Assembly: GCF_042611095.1 (NCBI RefSeq)
Contig: NZ_JBHFPV010000007.1
Location: 1 to 63,651 of the forward strand
From: Meishania litoralis
GTDB taxonomy: Bacteria; Bacteroidota; Bacteroidia; Flavobacteriales; Flavobacteriaceae
DNA: 63,651 bases
Reading direction: 5' to 3'
Under the pieces are notes generated by a model. It searched no databases, was not told the DNA's origin, and saw only the letters and a program-made list of their open reading frames with translations. A program made the position numbers and the translations under genes. Below are positions 1 to 7,204 of this stretch, one piece after another (position 1 is the first letter of the stretch; every line of letters begins with the position of its first letter).

Positions 1-500
1 AGTCCGATATTCGAGGCCCTATCGAAGGACCGAACAGGTATTGAAGGACGCTTTTGAACGTTGTTTCCAAAGCAAGTTTCCCCGCCCCGCTTTTTGCCCG
101 TTTTTGGTCGAATTTCAGGTACTTTTTCAGGCCTGTACTGAGCATATGGAAGTATTGTAGGCAATGGCCGAGAGGTGCATCACCTTGTTCGCCTGTGCGA
201 GCCCTATGGTATTTATCTTCCTTAGCCCCATGAACTGGGTCAGCGTCCCGAAAACAGGCTCCACGGTGCTCTGCCTTTTGCCCTTCATGTAACGGCCCTG
301 TGGGCTCTCCACCCTTGCAATGTTCCGTTCGTATTCCTCGCGATAATAGGTAATGCTGAACTTCTTCTCCCATGCCGACTTGCCAAGACAGGCACTTATT
401 ATGGGACAATTGGCGCAGACATCCTTTCCTCCCCCTGTATTCCTTCTTCTTCGTACCCATGAGGTGATCGTTGAACTCCTTGGCGAAGATTAGAAAAACC
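1..500 (-). pseudogene. IS1182-like transposase remnant, C-terminal part
   Basis: Reading the minus strand gives the C-terminal end of a DDE transposase of the IS1182 type: a Cys-containing stretch (VCANCPIISACLGKS), then SITYYREEYERNIARV, GRYMKGKRQSTVEPVFGTL and INTIGLAQANKVMHLSAIAY. The reading frame is broken at least twice: near 430, between KKKEYRGR and the VCANCP segment, and near 140-165, where the expected LKKYLKF follows only after a frame change and the open frame ends in CSVQA. The element also runs off the left edge of the window. It is not functional. A second copy with the same odd ending lies at 3640-3890. Confidence 0.75.
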
Positions 501-518
501 ATAGAATATTTTTTATTG

Positions 519-540
519 TTAGGATTCCTTACTATATTTG
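519..540 (+). promoter_or_regulatory. promoter with overlapping TTAGGATT box
   Basis: TATATTTG at 533-540 matches the Bacteroidota -7 consensus TAnnTTTG. Directly upstream is TTAGGATT (519-526), inside the small palindrome AGGATTCCT (521-529). The same TTAGGATT octamer recurs at 833-840 and at 1881-1888, the latter directly before the regulator gene of this locus, so I infer it is the regulator's operator. The expected start of transcription (about 547) makes the ATG at 581 a better start than the one at 551. Confidence 0.5.
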
Positions 541-580
541 CAGGGCAATAATGCGATCACAGTTTAAATTCATTCAGAAA

Positions 581-814
581 ATGAGAAAATCAATTTTTTA
601 TCACGCAGGTTGTCCTGTTTGCACAAGTGCAGAAAAGGACATTGTAAACTTAATCGGAGCTGACAACGTGGAAGTTGTACACCTTGGAGAAAATAAGGCG
701 AGAATTTCCGAAGCTGAAAACGCAGGTGTAAAATCAGTACCAGCTTTGGTAACGCCTAACGGTAATACGCTTCATATCAACTTTGGTGCGTCAATGGAAG
801 ACGTAAAAGGCTAA
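581..814 (+). CDS. glutaredoxin/thioredoxin-fold small redox protein (CPVC)
   Basis: A 77-residue thioredoxin-fold protein. The redox motif CPVC lies at residues 11-14 after a short beta strand (MRKSIFYHAG), and a cis-proline loop (SVPALV) lies about 50 residues later; both are hallmarks of the glutaredoxin/thioredoxin family. There is no signal peptide, so it should act in the cytoplasm as a thiol-disulfide exchanger. An upstream in-frame ATG at 551 would add ten residues, but it lies only 10 bp from the -7 box, so 581 is preferred. It is the first gene of a putative operon with a secreted protein and a DUF2024 protein, upstream of a Cys-rich MarR regulator. Its exact substrate is unknown. 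Confidence 0.8.
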   Translation: MRKSIFYHAGCPVCTSAEKDIVNLIGADNVEVVHLGENKARISEAENAGVKSVPALVTPNGNTLHINFGASMEDVKG

Positions 815-832
815 ATTTTTTAAACTACGTAG

Positions 833-863
833 TTAGGATTCCGAATTATTATTGGGAATCCTA
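833..863. promoter_or_regulatory. inverted repeat carrying a TTAGGATT box
   Basis: TAGGATTCC (834-842) and GGAATCCTA (855-863) form a perfect 9-bp inverted repeat with a 12-bp loop, between the redox protein and the secreted protein gene. It contains the same TTAGGATT word as the two promoter regions of the locus. It could be an operator or an intercistronic hairpin; there is no T-run, so an intrinsic terminator is unlikely. Confidence 0.5.
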
Positions 864-884
864 GCTTCTTAAATCAATGAAATT

Positions 885-1610
885 ATGAAATCAATGCTAA
901 TATTACTTTTGGCAATAATGCTTTTCAGCACATCGAAGTCGCGTGCTCAAGACGGCACATACAAAAATGATGACTTTGCCATAAAAGAAGTTCGAATTAC
1001 CGATAAATCAGATTTAGGGGTAATGGTTTGGGAAATTGACGTCATTGGAACGGCCGGAAAAACAACACCTAAAAAAGCAGGGCAATTAGACGGCGCGCCT
1101 GTTTTGGGCTATGTCTTTCCTACCACTTTGAAACCGACCGATGTCGGGTTTGGGGAAACTGACGGAATTCTTGCTCTTGCACTTACATCACATCCCGATT
1201 TTGACGACACACCGCTTTGGGACGAGAACAACGACAGAATGTTTGACAATGACGGACTTGTTTGGCATCCGCATTGGGTTATTTTGACCAAAGATGAAAG
1301 AGTTGCAGGCAGACTTGCTGTAAAACAATTTAAAAAAGCAGATGACACCGTCGTATTGCCACCAACAAACCCAGGAATGCCGATGTATATGGACTCGCCA
1401 GGGTTTCCTGTAACAACTTCGGAAAAAACGATAAGGGTTCTCGTGCCGAATTACAGAATGAACAATCAATCAAATTTCAATTACGATGGTGTTACAGCAC
1501 TTATGCAAGTGAACACGAGCAAAGAGAATATGCCAATGTTGGGCGTCTACGAAGTGTATAGCGTTGCAAGTGGCGATTTATCATTGCCTTATACCGTAAA
1601 ACAACAATAG
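885..1610 (+). CDS. secreted protein of unknown function, redox operon
   Basis: A 241-residue protein with a typical signal peptide (MKSMLILLLAIMLFSTSKSRA, cut before QDG). I do not recognise its family. The mature part has an acidic/Asn-rich stretch followed by WHPHWVIL (about residues 110-135), which could bind a metal, but this is only a guess. It has no cysteines, unlike its neighbours. It lies between the CPVC redox protein and the DUF2024 gene, which starts 1 bp after its stop codon, so the latter two are surely cotranscribed. The protein is expected in the periplasm. Confidence 0.75.
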   Translation: MKSMLILLLAIMLFSTSKSRAQDGTYKNDDFAIKEVRITDKSDLGVMVWEIDVIGTAGKTTPKKAGQLDGAPVLGYVFPTTLKPTDVGFGETDGILALALTSHPDFDDTPLWDENNDRMFDNDGLVWHPHWVILTKDERVAGRLAVKQFKKADDTVVLPPTNPGMPMYMDSPGFPVTTSEKTIRVLVPNYRMNNQSNFNYDGVTALMQVNTSKENMPMLGVYEVYSVASGDLSLPYTVKQQ

Positions 1611-1611
1611 A

Positions 1612-1875
1612 ATGAAAGTTTCAGTTTGGGATACCTACGTTGAGCGAGAAGATGCAAAAGTGATGCATTTTGACATTCTCGTGCCAAATCAAGTTACAGA
1701 CGAAGAAACTATTTTAGACTTCGGCAAACAATTTTTAAAGACAAAACCTTTTGGCACAAAACATCTTACGGCAAGAGAATGCAGATTTTGCCATATCGAA
1801 GAAGCTACCGAACAGATAATTTCGTCCATTCAAAATGTTGGCTTTCATATCATTGAAATGGAAAATTGCAATTAA
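1612..1875 (+). CDS. DUF2024 family protein
   Basis: An 87-residue protein that matches the DUF2024 family along its length: the N-terminus MKVSVWDTYVEREDAKVMHF, the centre ILDFGKQFLKTK, and the conserved cysteine motif CRFCHIEEA followed by a GFHIIEME end. The family function is unknown. The CxxCH motif suggests metal binding or redox chemistry. It starts 1 bp after the stop of the secreted protein gene and is followed by an intrinsic terminator at 1898-1926, so it is the last gene of the operon. Confidence 0.8.
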   Translation: MKVSVWDTYVEREDAKVMHFDILVPNQVTDEETILDFGKQFLKTKPFGTKHLTARECRFCHIEEATEQIISSIQNVGFHIIEMENCN

Positions 1876-1880
1876 TTTAA

Positions 1881-1898
1881 TTAGGATTACTAACTTTG
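1881..1898 (+). promoter_or_regulatory. MarR gene promoter with TTAGGATT box
   Basis: TTAGGATT (1881-1888) lies two bases before TAACTTTG (1891-1898), an exact TAnnTTTG -7 element. The arrangement mirrors the promoter at 519-540 and suggests that the MarR protein controls both its own gene and the redox operon. The -7 box ends in the first base of the following terminator stem. Confidence 0.5.
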
Positions 1899-1926
1899 TC
1901 CCGTTTGTTTAACGGGACTTTTTTTT
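1898..1926 (+). terminator. intrinsic terminator abutting the MarR start codon
   Basis: Perfect 8-bp stem GTCCCGTT (1898-1905) and AACGGGAC (1911-1918), with loop TGTTT, then eight T residues (1919-1926). The next base is the A of the regulator's ATG. It terminates the operon that ends at 1875. It also occupies the place where a ribosome binding site would be expected for the next gene. Confidence 0.8.
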
Positions 1927-2538
1927 ATGGATGACAGCTTATTTAACCCAATACGGCAAGAACAGAATATTTCGAGCAAAATCGTTGCGGGATTAGAACG
2001 AGTTTCGGAAGTGTTCAAGGTATTGCTATGGGAAAAAGCAAAATTAGTCGGTTTAAGTCCGATCCAAATTCAAATATTGATTTTCATTGCTTTTCACAAA
2101 CAGGAATTGTGTAATGTAAGCCATTTAGCGAAAGAGTTTAATGTAACCAAGCCAACTATTAGCGATGCGGTCAAGGTTTTGGACAAAAAAGGAATGGTTT
2201 CAAAAGACTTTTCAAATTCAGACAGTCGCAGCTACTCACTAGAGCTGACCGAAATGGGAAAAAAATTGGTAACGGAAACAAATGATTTCGCTAAACCTCT
2301 CAAAAAGCAGATAGACAAATTCGATGAAAGTGAATTAGGAAGCCTGTTCGATACAATGAGCCAACTAATTTATCAATTAAACCGAAGTGGAATATTGACT
2401 GTACAACGGACTTGCTATGGTTGTACGTTTTACCAAAAAAACGGCAGAACAGATTACTGCAACTTACTTGAAAAAGAATTAAAAACGACTGAAATTCGAT
2501 TGGATTGCCCAGAATTTGAAGAAAAAGCCAGTAACTAA
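1927..2538 (+). CDS. MarR-type winged-helix regulator with C-terminal Cys cluster
   Basis: A 203-residue regulator. Residues about 40-130 form the MarR winged helix (LSPIQIQILIFI, then the recognition region LAKEFNVTKPTISDAVKVLDKKG, then the wing DSRSYSLELTEMGKKL). The C-terminal 45 residues carry C-x2-C-x11-C-x15-C (Cys 163, 166, 178, 194), an arrangement known in other MarR homologues and suited to Zn, Fe-S or thiol sensing. No other Met can serve as start before the helix-turn-helix, so ATG 1927 is kept although a terminator T-run replaces the RBS. It probably controls the upstream CPVC/DUF2024 operon and itself through TTAGGATT boxes; the inducer is unknown. Confidence 0.85.
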   Translation: MDDSLFNPIRQEQNISSKIVAGLERVSEVFKVLLWEKAKLVGLSPIQIQILIFIAFHKQELCNVSHLAKEFNVTKPTISDAVKVLDKKGMVSKDFSNSDSRSYSLELTEMGKKLVTETNDFAKPLKKQIDKFDESELGSLFDTMSQLIYQLNRSGILTVQRTCYGCTFYQKNGRTDYCNLLEKELKTTEIRLDCPEFEEKASN

Positions 2539-2663
2539 CAAAGTGTTCTATAGTTGATATTGTGGCGTAAATTTCCAAAGTTAATTTCTATTGCCGTAAA
2601 TTGGTTAAAACAAAAGTCGCTAGATATTAAGAAAAATATATAATAGCATTAAAAATAGAATCC

Positions 2664-3524
2664 GTGAGAATAATAATCATCCTTTTTTCTATTGTATTTC
2701 TAGGTTGTATCAGTCAAAATTCGGTGCGTCAGAAAACTATTCAAAGAGAAAATATCGATTCAGGAAAAATACAAGTCCTCAATATGGGATTTTTTCATTT
2801 TGGGTACACAAGCGATGCTACAAGTGTTGATTTTGATGAGAATGATGCTAAACGCCAAGAAGAAGTTCGCAAACTATCACAATTAATAACAAGGTTTAAA
2901 CCCACAATTATCTGCCTTGAATATATTCCTGAAATGGATGAGAAAATAAATCAAGCATTTCAAAACTTCTTACAAAACCCCAAGGAACTCAACACTAAAT
3001 ACGGCGAATTAAGCATGGTGGGTTTTGATGTGGCTAGAATGAGTGGTTTAAATAAAGTATATGGAATTGATAATCATATGGATTACAATTATAGTGTGGG
3101 TGATTTTATAGAAAATAGTGAGGAACTGACCAATTCTATAGACCCTGAAACGTACGTTGAACTCACAAACAACCCATTCAAAGGATATCCTGAAATAGAG
3201 AAACTAAATAACGATTTTGATAATTTGCCGCTATTGGAAAAAATAAAATTGTACAACGACCCAATAATGTTAGACTATTTTTTGAACACTAATGCCGATA
3301 AGCTCTTTTATGTAGGTATAGAAAATGAATTTAATGGTGCTGACCAAGCAGCAATTTTCTATCAAAGAAATATGAGAATTTATTCGAATCTAAACCGTAT
3401 TAAAATGACCAAAAATGACCGAGTACTTATATTAATGGGCACTGCACATACTGCAATGCTTAGAGAATTTATAAAAAGAAGCCCTAAATTTGAAATGGTC
3501 AATACCTTAGATTTTCTAAAATAA
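2664..3524 (+). CDS. DUF5694-like lipoprotein
   Basis: A 286-residue protein starting at GTG (2664), with a lipoprotein signal (IIIILFSIVFLGC, lipid-anchored Cys at about residue 15). The mature part (IQVLNMGFFHFG, KLSQLITRFKPTIICLEYIP, and a terminal VLILMGTAHTAMLREF with a His) resembles the DUF5694 family, related in outline to TraB/ChaN-type folds with a conserved GxxHF near the start and GTAH near the end. Function unknown; a periplasmic or surface-anchored hydrolase is possible. Its 3' side carries a partial cassette-like repeat (AAC at 3537-3539), followed by a transposase fossil. Confidence 0.65.
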   Translation: MRIIIILFSIVFLGCISQNSVRQKTIQRENIDSGKIQVLNMGFFHFGYTSDATSVDFDENDAKRQEEVRKLSQLITRFKPTIICLEYIPEMDEKINQAFQNFLQNPKELNTKYGELSMVGFDVARMSGLNKVYGIDNHMDYNYSVGDFIENSEELTNSIDPETYVELTNNPFKGYPEIEKLNNDFDNLPLLEKIKLYNDPIMLDYFLNTNADKLFYVGIENEFNGADQAAIFYQRNMRIYSNLNRIKMTKNDRVLILMGTAHTAMLREFIKRSPKFEMVNTLDFLK

Positions 3525-3529
3525 AGCAC

Positions 3530-3562
3530 TGCATACAACAATGATGACCGTTGCCCAAGCCC
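3530..3562 (+). repeat. truncated attC-like intergenic element
   Basis: Thirteen bases after the stop codon of the lipoprotein gene, GCATACAAC is followed by AATGATGACCG. This matches in layout the element at 62728 (GTAGCTAAC, then AATGTATAACCG). Only the left arm is present; the right part is missing where the IS1182-like remnant begins. An AGCCC/GGGCT hairpin with a T-run (3591-3612) follows. Confidence 0.4.
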
Positions 3563-3639
3563 CTGACCGACCACGGAACGGGTAAATATGAGCCCTTTCG
3601 CGGGGCTTTTTTATTGTTCGTCAAGAAACGGAATGCCAA

Positions 3640-3890
3640 ATTTCGATGCGTCATGCAAGCTTGAAACGGGTTTTGGAGCACACTTTTTGGCCAAGGCCGC
3701 CGAAGCAAGGTGCCCCGCCCCGCTCTTGACATGTTTTTCGGTGAATTTCAGGTGCTTTTTCGGGCCTGTACCGAGCATGTCAAGGTATTGTTGGCGATGG
3801 CCGATAGGTGTATGCGCTTGTTCGCCCGAGCGATCCCGATGGTGTTTACCTTCCCCAGCCCCATGAACTATGTAAGGGAGTCGAACACGG
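3640..3890 (-). pseudogene. second IS1182-like transposase remnant
   Basis: On the minus strand one reads FMGLGKVNTIGIARANKRIH, LSAIANNTLTCSVQAR and traces of the downstream KHLKFTEKHVKSGAG segment in another frame, with internal stops. It is a diverged copy of the remnant at 1-500 and shares the unusual bases after the AxNT codons. Only about 250 bp near the transposase C-terminus survive. The stretch 3891-4024 shows no gene; it ends with CGTTAGAT just before the next ATG. Confidence 0.6.
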
Positions 3891-4024
3891 TAACGGGAGA
3901 CCTATTGCCGAACCATAGTTACGCGATTTCACTATATTTCCGTAAATTTCGCAGAACTGCGCATGGCCCTTCAACTGCAGGGCATTGCAATAAACCAGAG
4001 AGCGAAATAACGTTAGATAAAAAT

Positions 4025-4408
4025 ATGAGACAATTACCAATTCTATTCTTGACAATTATTCTTTTTAGTTCCTGTGAAAAGGAAACCTTTGTGATATACT
4101 CTGTGGAAAACCAATCCTCCAGTTTTATCAGAATTGTAGGTTCAGACATTATTAACTCTTTCAGCATCGACGAAACCATAGAACAGAATAAAAAAAAGGA
4201 TGTCGCCAATTGGAGCAAACTTGGAAAAGAGACGGATTATTTTGAGCCAACTTCTATGTTTGGAGATAACTTAATAATCACAAATGCCTCAGGTGACACT
4301 CTGACAAAAGATTACAGATTGTTATCTAATTGGACTTCTGACGTAGATAACCAAAGAGCAGTTGCAAATCACGGGTACATTTTGGTCATTACCGACGCTG
4401 ATTTTTAG
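4025..4408 (+). CDS. small lipoprotein of unknown function
   Basis: A 127-residue protein beginning MRQLPILFLTIILFSSCEKE: a lipoprotein signal peptide with lipobox FSSC (Cys at residue 17). An open frame extends upstream through the transposase fossil, but the signal peptide fixes the start at 4025. The mature part (about 110 residues) has no motif I recognise. GTTAGAT, an exact match to the integron core consensus GTTRRRY, lies at 4014-4020, just before the ATG, but I cannot find its complement after the stop codon. Confidence 0.65.
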   Translation: MRQLPILFLTIILFSSCEKETFVIYSVENQSSSFIRIVGSDIINSFSIDETIEQNKKKDVANWSKLGKETDYFEPTSMFGDNLIITNASGDTLTKDYRLLSNWTSDVDNQRAVANHGYILVITDADF

Positions 4409-4413
4409 AATAA

Positions 4414-4500
4414 ATGATGAAATATGCAGTGCCGTTGATTATTACGACCATTGTACTTATGCTTGCGAAGTCCGCCGAATCTTTTGGATTTGGCTCTTGA
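4414..4500 (+). CDS. possible 28-residue membrane peptide
   Basis: A short open frame starting five bases after the previous stop encodes MMKYAVPLIITTIVLMLAKS and eight more residues: one hydrophobic segment, then a short polar tail ending FGFGS. It looks like either a free-standing small membrane peptide or the surviving signal peptide of a lost gene. No homology can be judged at this length. Confidence 0.25.
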   Translation: MMKYAVPLIITTIVLMLAKSAESFGFGS

Positions 4501-4624
4501 AATGAAAAAGATGAAAACAAAACAAAAAGTTTTGGCCGCATGCGCAGACGGAAACCAAAAGTTCCCTGCCCTGCCCTGCCCTACTTGCCCAGCCAGAACT
4601 TAGGCAAACTTATAAAACACCGAA

Positions 4625-5272
4625 ATGACCATTAACAATATTAGATTAGCCGTAATCATAATTGTATCTATTTCATTGCCAAGAATAGCTATCGGACAAG
4701 ACGACTCTATTTTTGGTGCATCGTTAGGTTTGGCACTGACCAACATGACGGGTAGTGCAAGTGAAACAACCAATTTATCTTCGGATATAGGTTATACACT
4801 AGGAATCAATTTTGAACAAGAAATCAGCGAGAGAACATCTCTTAACCTGAACCTTCTTTATTCTAGAAAAAATGTTAGACGTGGATATAATACACTTCCT
4901 AATTATCCAATAAATCAAGAGAACGACTATTTGAAAATGTCATTTGATTATATAGAATTACCTATGACGATTCGATACGAGATCATTTCACAAAGTGAGT
5001 TTTACATTAACGGTGGGGCCTTCTTTAGTTATCTCTTAAATACCAAACTATCTGAGGAAAATATCCCAACTAATCTATTGGCAACTCCCTGGACAGAGAA
5101 GGTTGACTATGGATTCTCATTTGGAATTGCAAAAAAAATATCAATCAACCAAAATAATAAGTTTGTCTTAGAACTAAGGGACAATCTAGGCTTGAAAAAC
5201 CTTGTCGATTCTGGTTCGCAGTACAACTTGAAATCCAATACCTTGTATTTTCTAATTACTTGGGAGTTTTGA
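4625..5272 (+). CDS. outer-membrane beta-barrel protein (PorT-like)
   Basis: A 215-residue protein with signal peptide (cut after RIAIGQ) and then alternating amphipathic strands typical of the small 8-10-stranded barrels of Bacteroidota (GASLGLALTNM, YTLGINFEQEI, SLNLNLLYSRK, YIELPMTIRYEI, FYINGGAFFSYLL, ending in an aromatic residue: NTLYFLITWEF). The terminal Phe is the usual barrel-insertion signal. It is expected in the outer membrane; its ligand is unknown. The gene is bounded by GGCAAAC (4603-4609) and GTTTGCC (5282-5288), and the latter opens a foldable intergenic element, so it may be a fossil gene cassette. Confidence 0.8.
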   Translation: MTINNIRLAVIIIVSISLPRIAIGQDDSIFGASLGLALTNMTGSASETTNLSSDIGYTLGINFEQEISERTSLNLNLLYSRKNVRRGYNTLPNYPINQENDYLKMSFDYIELPMTIRYEIISQSEFYINGGAFFSYLLNTKLSEENIPTNLLATPWTEKVDYGFSFGIAKKISINQNNKFVLELRDNLGLKNLVDSGSQYNLKSNTLYFLITWEF

Positions 5273-5281
5273 AATAAATAC

Positions 5282-5434
5282 GTTTGCCAACACGAGTAAC
5301 CGTTGCACAGCCTGTTAGTTCGGCAAAAAATAGATCCATAAAGCCTCTTTAAGTGGCTTTTGTGTTATCGGCCAGATGCGCAAAGCTAATTTTCCACGCA
5401 TTTTAACGACCCCGAACAAGTATTCAATGGTTAC
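5282..5434 (+). repeat. attC-like foldable intergenic element
   Basis: Starts 10 bp after the barrel protein stop. GTTTGCCAAC (5282-5291) is followed by nested complementary arms: GTAACC (5296-5301) with GGTTAC (5429-5434), GTTCGG (5318-5323) with CCGAAC (5412-5417), and an apical hairpin AAAGCC (5339-5344) with GGCTTT (5354-5359). The outer two pairs share nearly the same centre (5365-5368). This is the organisation of a long attC-like site and parallels the site at 62728. The remaining bases up to 5714 contain no convincing gene. Confidence 0.5.
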
Positions 5435-5557
5435 CCGTCTAGAAAAAAAGTTGCCAAAAAAAAAGAATTTTTCGAAGCGAACCATCATTGAGGCAGAGCC
5501 GTATAGGTATTTCGCCCGTTTCTTCCCGATTGCCATAGAAAACCGAAATTCTGTCAT

Positions 5558-5600
5558 TTAGATTCCCGCCCTCACGGCAATGACATTTCATAGGAACCCC
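5558..5600. repeat. REP-like palindromic fragment
   Basis: TAGATTCCCGCCCTCACGGC followed by AATGACA resembles the widespread REP-type element (gattcccgc...gcgggaatgaca) but lacks most of the second arm. Judged by eye only. Confidence 0.3.
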
Positions 5601-5714
5601 GACGCGGAGCATCGGGTAATTCTCTCCGATTAAAAAATTGTAACCTTTCAAACAGTCATCTTGTCCAATGGATGTGAATTCACCAAAACACATGCATTAA
5701 TTAAACGAAACAAG

Positions 5715-6827
5715 ATGAATTATTTAAAATCCGTTATAAGAAACATAACTATTGCACTATTTGCCGCTACGACAATAACCGCTTATACACAAACCAAAAC
5801 TATCAAAACAATAGATGGCAAAAGCCTATCAATTGAGAAATTGAACACGGCAATTGAAAAGGCAATGAAGAAGCATAATCTTCCTGGGCTTTCCGTTGCC
5901 ATCGTCAATAAAAAAGAAATGGTTTATCACCAAGCTTTTGGGGTAACCAATTCAGAAACAAAAGAACCCTTGAACAAACAAAGTATGTTTGAAGGTGCCT
6001 CGTTATCTAAACCCATTTTTGCATACTTTGTGATGAAAATGGTCGAAAACGGTACCATTGAATTAGATAAACCGTTGCACGAATATCTGCCGCATCCTGG
6101 TATTTCACCTGAATCACAAGAAGATTATAAATTGATAACTGCACGAATGGTGTTGGCGCACCAAACAGGCTTTCCAAATCATGCCAATAACGAACCTATA
6201 AAATTGGCATTTAAACCGGGAACCGACTTTATGTATTCGGGAGAAGCCTATCAATATTTGGCAGCAGTAATCGGTATAAAACTGGGCGTAGGGTTTAAAG
6301 AAGGGTTAAATCAATTGTTTCAAAAAGAAGTGACACAACCTCTCAATATGCCGCATACCACATTTATTTGGGACGATTATCTAGAAGCTCATAAAGTATT
6401 TGGTCATGATAGTCAAGGACATCCGACTCAAAACAAACCCGGAGAAGGCCGATGGAGCGGAAAAACCTTCAATGCATTCTCGAGTGTTCACAGCGAAGCT
6501 GCCGAGTTTTCAAAATTCATTATCGCTATGCTCAAAAAAGAAGGTTTAAGTGATGAATCTTTTGCAGAAATGTTAAAAGAACAAACAAAGTTCAAGGACG
6601 ACAATCCCATGAAGTTGGAAACAGGCCAAACTGGTTGGGGATTAGGCTTTGCCCAAAAGCCTACCACAAATGGTACAATGCATTTGCATACGGGGAACAA
6701 TCATGATTTTCAGGCATACGCAATGTTTGTTCCTGAACAAGGGTACGGATTGGTACTATTTGCCAATTGTGGGAATATGTTACCTTTCATAAAAGCAATT
6801 TCTAAAACTTTGGGAGAACAATTCTAA
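5715..6827 (+). CDS. secreted class C beta-lactamase-family serine hydrolase
   Basis: A 370-residue protein with signal peptide (cut near TAYTQT). It carries the three motifs of the class C beta-lactamase/D-alanyl esterase fold: SLSK (EGASLSKPIFAY, SxxK with the nucleophile), YSG in place of the usual YxN (DFMYSGEAYQYLAAV), and HTG near the end (MHLHTGNNHDFQAY). Such proteins in Bacteroidota are mostly esterases or peptidases rather than true beta-lactamases. An upstream in-frame ATG at 5661 would put 18 residues before the signal peptide, so 5715 is chosen. The YSG variant differs from the canonical Asn and may alter the substrate range. Confidence 0.85.
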   Translation: MNYLKSVIRNITIALFAATTITAYTQTKTIKTIDGKSLSIEKLNTAIEKAMKKHNLPGLSVAIVNKKEMVYHQAFGVTNSETKEPLNKQSMFEGASLSKPIFAYFVMKMVENGTIELDKPLHEYLPHPGISPESQEDYKLITARMVLAHQTGFPNHANNEPIKLAFKPGTDFMYSGEAYQYLAAVIGIKLGVGFKEGLNQLFQKEVTQPLNMPHTTFIWDDYLEAHKVFGHDSQGHPTQNKPGEGRWSGKTFNAFSSVHSEAAEFSKFIIAMLKKEGLSDESFAEMLKEQTKFKDDNPMKLETGQTGWGLGFAQKPTTNGTMHLHTGNNHDFQAYAMFVPEQGYGLVLFANCGNMLPFIKAISKTLGEQF

Positions 6828-6877
6828 CCTGATCAAGTACAAACTCGATAATAATCACAATCCAAAAACCAAATATT

Positions 6878-7204
6878 ATGGACCATATAGAAGAAGCTTT
6901 GGGGGCACTATTTTTAATGGCAGGTGTAGTTGCGGTAGTTTACATTGTTGCGCGCTATAACTACCTTGTTAAAAAAGCGATGATCGAAAAGGGCTTGGCA
7001 AATCCAAATACGCCAAACAAAATGCAATATCTCGATATTGGTTGTATTACACTATCTCTTGGTTTAGGCCTTATGGCCTCAACCATTTTTACCACAATGG
7101 AACTTACTGAAGACACGGCCGATTTATTGATCTGGGGAACTATTCTCATATTTGGAGCGATCGGACTTCTGGTTGCCCATTGGTTACGCAAAAGAACAAA
7201 GTGA
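6878..7204 (+). CDS. DUF6249-like membrane protein
   Basis: A 108-residue protein with three hydrophobic segments: about 8-25, then after the basic loop NYLVKKAMIEKGLANP about 50-70, and about 83-100, ending in HWLRKRTK. This is the pattern of DUF6249 proteins, which in Bacteroidota usually lie next to an ECF sigma factor. Its stop codon overlaps the GTG start of the sigma gene (GTGA), so the two are translationally coupled. A role as inner-membrane partner of the sigma/anti-sigma pair is inferred from context only. Confidence 0.7.
   Translation: MDHIEEALGALFLMAGVVAVVYIVARYNYLVKKAMIEKGLANPNTPNKMQYLDIGCITLSLGLGLMASTIFTTMELTEDTADLLIWGTILIFGAIGLLVAHWLRKRTK

Noticed and set aside
3710..4024. A long open frame that extends the lipoprotein gene upstream to 3710
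   Set aside because: It reads through the reverse complement of a transposase fossil; the lipoprotein signal peptide places the true start at 4025.
4564..4590. Repeated CCTGC units as a possible short tandem repeat array or CRISPR-like feature
   Set aside because: Only three imperfect 5-bp units; no spacers or longer periodicity.
5315..5557. Minus-strand frame with VTIEYLFGVVK that looks a little like a transposase end
   Set aside because: The same bases form the nested arms of the intergenic element at 5282-5434, which explains them better; no conserved transposase residues follow.
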